This document shows positions 7,055 through 12,958 of a DNA stretch of 20,478 bases, one piece after another. The DNA is from QYOJ01 sp043806735 (GTDB lineage Bacteria; Bacteroidota; Bacteroidia; Bacteroidales; FEN-979). A program made the position numbers and the translations under genes. How positions within the stretch are numbered: position 1 is the first letter of the stretch; each line of letters begins with the position of its first letter. The stretch spans positions 1 through 20,478 of the forward strand of contig JAZDGR010000106.1 in assembly GCA_043806735.1 (NCBI GenBank), read 5' to 3'. Below the pieces are notes generated by a model, which made no database searches, was not told the DNA's origin, and saw only the letters and a program-made list of their open reading frames with translations.

Positions 7055-8364
7055 CACTAGCGTTGCGTTATAGTTGCCACAATATCAGTTGATTAAAATC
7101 TTGTTCTTTGACATCTTGAAAATCTTCACTTAGACAGAGCTTTTTTATTGATGTTCGATCTAATGCTGAAAGGCTTATCAGTTGCAGGATTTCATACAAT
7201 GTCGGTGTTAATTTGAGTTGTTTTTTTGCAATTATTACGAGTACATACGTTGCTATTGCGATCCAAACCTGCGTCCTTACTGCGTTTTCGCTATGCCCCC
7301 AGAATGTTTGAATTTTCAAATGCTGTTTTATCCATTTGAAAAACAACTCGATTCCCCAGCGATTCCTGTATAAAGCAGCGACTGTGAGAGCGGATAATTT
7401 GAAATTATTTGTAAGAAAAATTAATGTGTTCCCAGTTTCTGCATCAAAATATCGGATTCTTCGTAAACTTTCGGGGTAGTGGTTAAATGTTGTAGGATGA
7501 GTAAGAACAATGGTTTGGTCACATAGCACTCCTTTTTCTTTTGCTGTTACCCCTCGATCTAAAACACGGTATTTCATGTTTTTCTTTGCTCTTACTACGA
7601 AGTTAGTTCTTTCATGTGAAAACCGCCTCAACCGTGCAAAATCGATGTATGCTTTATCCATTACCAAGTAACTTCCAGCAGGAAGTGAAAAATAGTCCAG
7701 TGTATTAACCTCGTGAACAGATCCATCGGTGATAAATATATATTCTGGTATTGCAGTCTTCAGATCAAGTAGTGTGTGCAGTTTGATAGCTGCTTTGGTT
7801 GATCGAAATTTAGCCCACCAAAATACTTCCAGACACAGATCAATGGTAGTGGCATCCAGAGCATAAACTTTGCCTTTCAGCTTTAAATCAAGCAGATTGT
7901 CATCCTTGCATAATACCCGTGCCTGATCGATAAGCTTAAGAGCAAAATCACGAAAAATACGCCAGTCACGGCTTTCATTCGCCCTCGACAAGGTAGATTT
8001 ATTAAACGGTCTGCCGATGCCCAGATGATAAAGTTTATCCTTCTGGAGTTTTAAACAAAGAGCTGTGTCAGAAAGACTTTCTCTGTGTGTAAGTTGGCCA
8101 AATGCCATACAGAGAAACTGCTTCCAGCACGTGAGTCCCTTATTATTGTAATCGCCATTGTACCTTTTGACACAACACTTGAAAATATGAAAGGAGGCAA
8201 ACTCCATCAATTGTGCAAAGACCATCTTTCCCTTGTTCATCCTGATTTTTTAGGACAAAGGACGGTAAAACCGATTTCAAATCGTTGCTTGATAAAAAAC
8301 TCAGCAAACGAAGATATATCAAGACTTTCAAAGAACTTCTAACAATTTATACGCAACGCTAGTG
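7055..8364 (-). mobile_element. Complete IS4-family insertion sequence, 1310 bp
   Basis: Terminal inverted repeats are perfect for 14 bp (CACTAGCGTTGCGT at 7055-7068 and its complement at 8351-8364), with weaker similarity for about 8 bp more. A perfect 9-bp target duplication, ACATTTTAT, flanks the element. It contains one full-length transposase gene on the minus strand whose stop codon lies partly in the left inverted repeat. Ends, target duplication and transposase are all intact, so the element is probably active or only recently inserted. It interrupts the gene starting at 6398. Confidence 0.96.
7068..8240 (-). CDS. IS4-family transposase (DDE)
   Basis: 390 residues, full length. The DDE catalytic triad is readable as D129 (Y-A-L-D-A-T-T-I-D), D195 (L-V-M-D-K-A-Y) and E298. 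The IS4 signature Y-(2)-R-(3)-E-(6)-K is exact: Y291, R294, E298, K305 in the segment Y-R-N-R-W-G-I-E-L-F-F-K-W-I-K. The N-terminal region (about 1-80), with a conserved-looking T-C-W-K-Q-F-L-C-M-A-F-G-Q-L-T segment, resembles the DUF4372 domain found in many Bacteroidota IS4 transposases. It is expected to cut and paste the element through the 14-bp inverted repeats. The start ATG lies 124 bp inside the right end; the stop overlaps the left inverted repeat, a compact layout normal for IS elements. No frameshift or damage was seen. Confidence 0.97.
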   Translation of the reverse strand: MNKGKMVFAQLMEFASFHIFKCCVKRYNGDYNNKGLTCWKQFLCMAFGQLTHRESLSDTALCLKLQKDKLYHLGIGRPFNKSTLSRANESRDWRIFRDFALKLIDQARVLCKDDNLLDLKLKGKVYALDATTIDLCLEVFWWAKFRSTKAAIKLHTLLDLKTAIPEYIFITDGSVHEVNTLDYFSLPAGSYLVMDKAYIDFARLRRFSHERTNFVVRAKKNMKYRVLDRGVTAKEKGVLCDQTIVLTHPTTFNHYPESLRRIRYFDAETGNTLIFLTNNFKLSALTVAALYRNRWGIELFFKWIKQHLKIQTFWGHSENAVRTQVWIAIATYVLVIIAKKQLKLTPTLYEILQLISLSALDRTSIKKLCLSEDFQDVKEQDFNQLILWQL

Positions 8365-8373
8365 ACATTTTAT
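8365..8373. repeat. Right target-site duplication of the IS4-family element
   Basis: ACATTTTAT, the second copy of the 9-bp target sequence, directly after the right inverted repeat that ends at 8364. Confidence 0.93.
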
Positions 8374-8790
8374 GATAAACAATATTATTTTATAACATCA
8401 TTTTTTCTACAGACATTATATAACTATTGGGACAAAGTTGGCGATCTGATTTCTAAGTTTTTTGAAATAAACTTGCCTGAACATCAGATTTATTTTTATA
8501 CAGTTTTACAGTATTTTCCTGAAAATGAGAAGGATGAGTATTACAGATGGTTTGAAGATTTTTTGAACGCTAGATATAAGGAATTAAATAATGAACGAAT
8601 CTCAGTCGTTCATTATCAGGGTATTGAAAGCAAAATACATCAGATATATATGGAAGGGAATAGAGATGAAAGTAAAATGAATGAGCTTCAAAACTGGAAA
8701 GTATCTTTGTTGGATGTATTTCTGATAGACTTTCAGGATACTATTAAGGGATTTGAGATGGCACTAAAACTTATAGAATCAAAGAAATAA
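8374..8790 (+). pseudogene. 3' part of the IS-interrupted gene, with HEPN-like R-x4-H motif
   Basis: 138 residues, in frame with the part ending at 7054 once the IS and one target copy are removed. Numbered on the reconstructed 357-residue protein, the helical segment F-F-L-Q-T-L-Y-N-Y-W-D-K-V-G-D-L at 229-244 and the motif R-I-S-V-V-H at 294-299 (R294, H299) fit a HEPN domain. Many HEPN domains are metal-independent RNases of toxin-antitoxin, abortive infection and CRISPR-associated systems, with R-x4-6-H in the active site. A GTG at 8362-8364, contributed by the end of the IS, could serve as a start, giving a 142-residue C-terminal product. Whether this is made is unknown. HEPN assignment rests on motif and helical character. 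Confidence 0.75.
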
Positions 8791-8867
8791 ATTTAGCAAT
8801 ATGTTGTACTTGATTCTATATGTTTTTACAGTTCAGTGATGCTATTTTTTGAGGTAACTATATCAAG

Positions 8868-9722
8868 TTACGGGGTTTGTATCCATTCCGAACCTTTCTT
8901 TGATATGAAAAGAAACCATGGTTCCCCACCCACTTTTTCATCCGTTGGGCCAAACTCACTGTCTCGTTCAGATGTAATATTTATTAGTTGTTTAACAAAT
9001 TCAATTGCTTTTTCTTTTGAAGGATCTTCATATTTTGTCAATACTTGTTGAAAAATAGGCAAATTATAATATGATTCAAAGCTTGCTCTTTTTGTTTTGA
9101 TAGCCCTATAGACACGATCATTTCCAAACACACAAATACGTGGGATTTTATCAACTGGAATAAGTTGTGCAGTAAGCGTTCTTTCATCATTGATAAAAAT
9201 TCTTGCTAATAATAGTTTGTTTTCCTGTAAGAGTAATCCTAGAATAGATAATTCAGTTCCGGGATCAGGAAATTCCATTTCATTTTTCTTATAAAATGAC
9301 GTAATCTCATTTAATTGAATGTTGAGTACGTAAGCTGCTAAATCATCAATTGAATTTATACGTGAGTGAGTAATATTCTCTTTTATAGCTTTGGAAAAAT
9401 CATATGATGATATTTCAGATAAATTGGAAGCATCTACTGCTTGATATGTTACAATACCTGTAATAAACCAGATCCACGAATCATTATAAAATATCTTTTG
9501 ATAACCATCATGACTTTTTTTTGTTAACGGATCATATAATCTTGAATCAGAAGCCAAGAGTAATCCTGTGTCGCATCGAATCAAAATAACTAAACTTCCA
9601 TTACACCCAGAATGAGAGTCGTTTGAGATATTAGCTAAAATTGCACTTTGAAAAGAAACACATAGAAGTGTTCCTATAACAAGGGCAATTATTAATATTC
9701 TGTCTTTTTTCATATTTATCAT
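8868..9722 (-). CDS. Exported proteasome-like (Ntn-hydrolase fold) protein
   Basis: 284 residues. The N-terminal hydrophobic stretch 9-30 is a signal peptide or membrane anchor. The start of the mature part, G42-S43-L-V-I-L-I-R-C-D-T-G-L-L-L-A-S-D59-S-R61, lines up with the beginning of proteasome beta/HslV subunits (Thr1, Asp17, Arg19). K76 in Y-Q-K-I-F lies near the position of the catalytic Lys33. The nucleophile position appears to be Ser43 rather than Thr, preceded by Gly as in proteasome propeptide cleavage sites. A C-terminal A-I-E-F-V-K-Q-L-I-N segment and G-G-E-P-W-F-L-F-I also fit this fold. It may be an exported amide hydrolase or an inactive relative. The alternative start ATG at 9713 (M-K-K-D-R) is equally plausible. 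AT-rich like its neighbours; convergent with the split HEPN-type gene. Confidence 0.65.
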   Translation of the reverse strand: MINMKKDRILIIALVIGTLLCVSFQSAILANISNDSHSGCNGSLVILIRCDTGLLLASDSRLYDPLTKKSHDGYQKIFYNDSWIWFITGIVTYQAVDASNLSEISSYDFSKAIKENITHSRINSIDDLAAYVLNIQLNEITSFYKKNEMEFPDPGTELSILGLLLQENKLLLARIFINDERTLTAQLIPVDKIPRICVFGNDRVYRAIKTKRASFESYYNLPIFQQVLTKYEDPSKEKAIEFVKQLINITSERDSEFGPTDEKVGGEPWFLFISKKGSEWIQTP

Positions 9723-10008
9723 TATTGACCGACTAGATCTTATAGAAAAGAGGTAAACACCGGAGGGTTCCCCGCTCCCCTCAATGTTTTTCTTTTAAGT
9801 TGTTGACTCAAAAAGTTACAACATTGGTAAAGATACGGAAATAAAATTAGTTGGACAGCTGATTTTTAAACATGAACTTGATTTGATTGACTAATTAACA
9901 TGCAAGAATTGATTAAAAAACACGAGTATTGGAAATCGTTAAGATTGAAATAGATTGTATTTCTGGCTTGTTACATCTATGATGACTTCCCTCCTCTTCC
10001 TGGGGATT

Positions 10009-10047
10009 CAGCCCCCATCCCAACCCTTCCCCCACCCGGGGGAGGGG
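10009..10047 (+). repeat. GC-rich palindromic repeat, copy 2
   Basis: Same orientation as copy 1 at 5599: CAGCCCCC arm, then the hairpin core TCCCCC-ACCC-GGGGGA (10028-10043) and GGGG. A few positions of the arm are diverged (CATCCCAACCC instead of CTCCCGGCC). Confidence 0.8.
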
Positions 10048-10179
10048 TAGTACATGGTTCATCTGGACTGAAATGTTTGAAAAAAAGCAAGAAGTTGTAT
10101 TTTTGATTGGGAATTTGTTTATATGGCAAAAGTATTTGAAAATCGCATTTTCCCCTCCTCCCAAACAGATAGAAACTCC

Positions 10180-10216
10180 CATCCCCCGGGTGGGGGAGGT
10201 CGGGAGGGGGCTGAAA
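10180..10216 (-). repeat. GC-rich palindromic repeat, copy 3 (inverted)
   Basis: Reads TCCCCCGGGTGGGGGAGG followed by TCGGGAGGGGGCTGAAA, the reverse complement of the copy at 10009. The two copies form a head-to-head inverted pair about 130 bp apart. Confidence 0.8.
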
Positions 10217-10290
10217 CGTAAATTTATTTCCTCGAACCATATTACTTTTTCAATTTTTTCCGATTAATAGGGAAAATTGATTTGTTAAAA

Positions 10291-10842
10291 ATGGGAAAGG
10301 AAAGAATAAGGATGGTACCCGCGGAAGCAATAATCAGCAAAATTTACCTGGTAAGAGGGAAAAAGATAATGCTTGACAAGGATTTAGCAGAACTATACGA
10401 AGTAAAAGCCTTTCGTTTACGCGAACAGGTCAAAAGAAACAGTGAACGTTTTCCTGAAAACTTTATGTTCAGGTTAACAGAAGAAGAAACAGATTTTATG
10501 GTCTCGCAAAATGCGATACCTTCTAAACAACATCTTGGAGGCCATTTGCCTTACGTATTTACCGAGCATGGCGTTTTGATGCTTGCCAATGTGCTGAGAA
10601 GCGAACGGGCAATGAAAATGAGCATCAGGATAATAGAAGTCTTTGTTAAAGTCCGGGAAATGTTGCTCACTCATAAAGACATTTTATTGAAACTGGAAAA
10701 AATAGAACAAACACTATCAGGGCATGATAACAAAATCCTGCTAATCTTCGAATACATCAAAAAACTGGAACAGTCCAAACAACAACAAGAGAACCAGTCC
10801 AGACGCAAACGGATCGGATTTAAACGGGAAGATGAATCTTAA
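10291..10842 (+). CDS. ORF6N domain protein
   Basis: 183 residues from ATG 10291; an in-frame TTG three codons upstream is less likely. Residues about 6-95 match the ORF6N domain: V-P-A-E-A-I-I-S-K-I-Y at 9-19, the R-G-K-K-I-M-L-D-K-D-L-A-E-L-Y segment at 22-36, V-K-R-N-S-E-R-F-P-E-N-F-M-F-R-L at 47-62 and L-P-Y-V-F-T-E-H-G-V-L-M-L near 87-99. ORF6N is a KilA-N-associated DNA-binding domain of phages and of accessory bacterial loci, and may act as an antirepressor-like regulator. A Lys/Glu/Gln-rich, probably coiled-coil tail occupies about 120-170. It is the last gene of the AT-rich block and supports a phage or mobile origin of this block. Targets are unknown. Confidence 0.92.
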   Translation: MGKERIRMVPAEAIISKIYLVRGKKIMLDKDLAELYEVKAFRLREQVKRNSERFPENFMFRLTEEETDFMVSQNAIPSKQHLGGHLPYVFTEHGVLMLANVLRSERAMKMSIRIIEVFVKVREMLLTHKDILLKLEKIEQTLSGHDNKILLIFEYIKKLEQSKQQQENQSRRKRIGFKREDES

Positions 10843-10886
10843 AGCCTGGTTGTTTGAGAGCCACAGCATATAAGTTACGTTACGCT

Positions 10887-10942
10887 CCTCTCCCCCGGGT
10901 GGGGGAGGCCGGGAGGGGGCTGAAATCCCCCGGGTGGGGAAG
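10887..10942 (-). repeat. GC-rich palindromic repeat, copy 4, with a partial tandem copy
   Basis: A full inverted copy (hairpin CCCCC-GGGT-GGGGG, then AGGCCGGGAGGGGGCTGAAA) at 10887-10925 is followed at once by a truncated copy TCCCCCGGGTGGGGAAG at 10926-10942. Its orientation is opposite to copy 1 at 5599, so copies 1 and 4 bracket the AT-rich block as inverted repeats. Confidence 0.85.
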
Positions 10943-10958
10943 ATTTAAAAAGAATCCC

Positions 10959-10966
10959 TACATTTG
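10959..10966 (+). promoter_or_regulatory. Bacteroidota-type -7 element before ispE (TACATTTG)
   Basis: Exact TAnnTTTG match 17 bp upstream of the ispE ATG. The -33 position would fall in the truncated GC-rich repeat, so any -33 contact sequence is atypical. The implied leader is very short. Confidence 0.6.
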
Positions 10967-10983
10967 AACGCTGCATTGACCCT

Positions 10984-11790
10984 ATGATCTCGTTCCCTAA
11001 CGCCAAAATAAACCTCGGTCTGCATGTCGTGGAAAAACGGCCCGACGGATTTCACAACATCGAAACGGTCTTTTACCCCATTTCCCTTTGCGATGCCCTG
11101 GAAATCGTCCCTTCCGAAAACCCAGGCATCGAATTCACGGCCTCCGGCTTCCCCATTCCCGGTGATCCTGAATCGAACCTTGTCATGAAAGCTGTTGACC
11201 TGTTTTCAGGTGCCAGATACCGGATGCCGGATTCCCCCCTCCCTTCCTGGGGAGGGGCTGGGGGAGGGGTAGTCGCCGGATCCCGCATCCATCTGCATAA
11301 GTGTATCCCCATAGGCGCCGGATTGGGTGGCGGATCCTCCGATGGTGCCTGTACAATCAAACTATTGAATACGCTCTGGAACCTGAAGCTCTCTGTTCCT
11401 GAAATGCAGGAACTAGCCGGCAAGCTGGGGAGCGATTGCCCCTTCTTCATCGAAAACAAACCGGTGTTCGCTTCCGGTAGAGGAGAGGTGTTTGAACCGC
11501 TTACGCTTGATCTTTCGGCCTACCGGATCGTCATCGAAATCCCGCCGGTTCATGTTGACACCGCGGAAGCCTATTCGATGATTACTCCCCGGAAACCGGA
11601 GCGATCGGTCCGGGAGGTCATTCAACTGCCGGTGGAGGAATGGAAAAATCTGCTCACCAATGATTTCGAAGAACCGGTTATGAGGAGGCATCCGGTAATC
11701 GCGGAGATCAAGGAAAAACTGTATCAGCAAGGAGCGATCTACGCAGCCATGAGCGGCAGCGGGGCGGCGGTGTACGGAATATTCAGTTAG
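10984..11790 (+). CDS. ispE: 4-diphosphocytidyl-2-C-methyl-D-erythritol kinase
   Basis: 268 residues. GHMP kinase that phosphorylates CDP-methylerythritol in the non-mevalonate isoprenoid pathway. Motifs: N-A-K-I-N-L-G-L-H at 6-14 with catalytic K8; the ATP-binding glycine loop P-I-G-A-G-L-G-G-G-S-S-D at 109-120; L-G-S-D-C-P-F-F at 149-156 with catalytic D151; and the C-terminal M-S-G-S-G-A-A-V-Y-G motif. Residues about 83-98 (S-P-L-P-S-W-G-G-A-G-G-G-V) are not family sequence: they are encoded by a GC-rich repeat inserted in frame, in the loop just before the I-H-L-H-K strand. Catalytic residues are untouched, so activity is likely kept. The stop codon is itself part of a heptamer array. No other pathway gene is in the window. 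Confidence 0.96.
   Translation: MISFPNAKINLGLHVVEKRPDGFHNIETVFYPISLCDALEIVPSENPGIEFTASGFPIPGDPESNLVMKAVDLFSGARYRMPDSPLPSWGGAGGGVVAGSRIHLHKCIPIGAGLGGGSSDGACTIKLLNTLWNLKLSVPEMQELAGKLGSDCPFFIENKPVFASGRGEVFEPLTLDLSAYRIVIEIPPVHVDTAEAYSMITPRKPERSVREVIQLPVEEWKNLLTNDFEEPVMRRHPVIAEIKEKLYQQGAIYAAMSGSGAAVYGIFS
11234..11271 (+). repeat. GC-rich hairpin repeat inserted in frame within ispE
   Basis: CCCCTCCC-TTCCTG-GGGAGGGG forms an 8-bp stem, then CTGGGGGAGGGGTAGT. It is a variant of the intergenic GC-rich family; the end GGGGGAGGGGTAGT is identical to the end of copy 2 at 10038-10051. It encodes the extra Pro/Gly-rich loop of IspE. Confidence 0.8.
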
Positions 11791-11811
11791 CAGTTGGCAG
11801 TTACCAGTTTA
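11784..11811 (+). repeat. CAGTTRG heptanucleotide array on the ispE stop codon
   Basis: Four 7-bp units: CAGTTAG, CAGTTGG, CAGTTAC, CAGTTTA. The first unit contains the ispE TAG (11788-11790). A 19-bp stretch of this array (11791-11809) is identical to the start of the array inside hutU (16827-16845). Confidence 0.9.
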
Positions 11812-11828
11812 TTGACAACACCTCTCAC

Positions 11829-11877
11829 ATCCCATATCCCGTATCCCGTATCTCGTATCCCTTATCCCGCATCCATT
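11829..11877. repeat. ATCCCGT heptanucleotide array abutting the lptG stop codon
   Basis: Seven 7-bp units: ATCCCAT, ATCCCGT, ATCCCGT, ATCTCGT, ATCCCTT, ATCCCGC, ATCCATT. The array ends exactly at the base before the complement of the lptG stop codon (11878-11880). Confidence 0.93.
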
Positions 11878-12957
11878 CTATCTTGGCGTCTTCCACAATA
11901 GCAGAGCAGCGATCACCGCAAAAAAGATGTTCGGCATCCACACGGCAAGCATCGCGGGGATGTTTCCGAAAATCCCGAATACAGCCGAGATCTGCATGAA
12001 AAGGATGTAGATGAACGTCAGCGAGAGACCGAGTCCGAGGTGATACCCGATCCCTCCCGTGACTTTGCGGGAGGAGACGGCAAACCCGATGAGGGTAAGA
12101 ATGATGGTGGCAAACGGGTGGGCAATCCGTTCGTACCTTTTTACCTGGTAGTGAATTACATCTGGATCTCCGCGAAGGAGTTTATTGAGGATCGTTTGGC
12201 GGAGTTTCTGATACCCCATCACTTTAATCTCTTCAACATCTTCCACGAAATCGGCAGGTTTGATCGGAAGAATGGTATCCATCCTTACACCTTTGACCAG
12301 TACTTCCTCCGTGCTGTCGATCCTTCGGGTATAATAATTATCAATTCGCCAGCATCCCTTCGCGGTATCATAGGTTGCTTTCTCGGATTTTAGTTTATAA
12401 ACCAGGGTTTGACCGTCGAACTCCTCGAGCGAAAATTTCCACCCGATGTTGTTTTTCAGGTTGAAATTTTCCATGTATATGAAGGTCCCCGGACGGATCT
12501 GTTTATGCACATTCATGTCGCTGAAGCCTTTGGGGTCGCGGATGTATTTGTTTTCAAAGGCAAACATGGTCTGGTTGGTCACCGGGATAATGAAATTGGC
12601 CAGGATGAACGAAAGCAATCCCAGGATCACCGCGGAAAAAAGAAAGGGAACCAGCATCCGCCAGAAACTGATCCCGCTGCTGAGGATGGCAATGATTTCA
12701 CTCCGGGAGGCCATCCGGGAAGTAAAGAAAATGACGGCGATGAACGTCAGGAGATAACTGAATAGATTTATAAAATAGGGGATAAAACTGAGGTAATAAT
12801 CAAAGATTATGGCGTTTAGTGGAGCATCATTCTTCAGGAAATCATCAATTTTCTCGGATATATCAAACACGATGGAGATGAAAATCAGCAGGAGAAGCGT
12901 GAAGAAAAAGGTTCCAAGGAATTTCTTGATGATATATATGTCGATGGTCTTCACCAT
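11878..12957 (-). CDS. LptF/LptG (YjgP/YjgQ) family permease
   Basis: 359 residues, the family length. Membrane half of the ABC transporter that extracts lipopolysaccharide from the inner membrane and feeds it to the periplasmic bridge. Predicted topology fits: helices at about 12-31, 58-79 and 100-124, a large periplasmic beta-rich domain at about 130-270, then helices at about 277-293, 303-325 and 333-354. The cytoplasmic coupling region after helix 2 contains S-R-M-A-S-R-S-E-I-I-A-I-L-S-S-G-I-S at 80-97, typical of the family. The start codon lies one base after the tgt stop codon, so both are translated from one transcript, an arrangement I recall as common in Bacteroidota. Whether it is the LptF or LptG paralogue cannot be decided here. 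A heptamer array touches its stop codon. Confidence 0.93.
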   Translation of the reverse strand: MVKTIDIYIIKKFLGTFFFTLLLLIFISIVFDISEKIDDFLKNDAPLNAIIFDYYLSFIPYFINLFSYLLTFIAVIFFTSRMASRSEIIAILSSGISFWRMLVPFLFSAVILGLLSFILANFIIPVTNQTMFAFENKYIRDPKGFSDMNVHKQIRPGTFIYMENFNLKNNIGWKFSLEEFDGQTLVYKLKSEKATYDTAKGCWRIDNYYTRRIDSTEEVLVKGVRMDTILPIKPADFVEDVEEIKVMGYQKLRQTILNKLLRGDPDVIHYQVKRYERIAHPFATIILTLIGFAVSSRKVTGGIGYHLGLGLSLTFIYILFMQISAVFGIFGNIPAMLAVWMPNIFFAVIAALLLWKTPR

Positions 12958-12958
12958 G

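Larger units (their letters stand above)
9723..10290. other. Gene-poor 568-bp stretch with possible coding remnants and two GC-rich repeats
   Basis: No intact gene was found. 9799-9894 is an open, start-less stretch that reads like protein (D-S-K-S-Y-N-I-G-K-D-T-E-I-K-L-V). Five bases later a 17-codon frame starts with ATG at 9900 (M-Q-E-L-I-K-K-H-E-Y-W). Both may be remains of a decayed gene pair, but are too short to identify. The GC-rich palindromic repeats at 10009 and 10180 lie in opposite orientation here. The ORF6N gene follows. Confidence 0.5.

Noticed and set aside
7055..7060. CTAG as the IS target duplication
   Set aside because: CACTAG at both ends is part of the inverted repeat; the 9-bp direct repeat ACATTTTAT lies just outside and restores a reading frame.
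8854..8871. Hairpin GTAACT-ATATCA-AGTTAC as terminator of the proteasome-like gene
   Set aside because: The stem is only 6 bp, overlaps the stop codon and has no T-run after it on the minus strand.
9913..10267. Open frames on both strands around the GC-rich repeats
   Set aside because: They read through hairpin repeats, are Pro/Gly-rich, lack any domain, and overlap each other on opposite strands.
12040..12765. Plus-strand open frames opposite the LptF/G permease gene
   Set aside because: Antisense shadows; the minus-strand frame has the full membrane protein topology.
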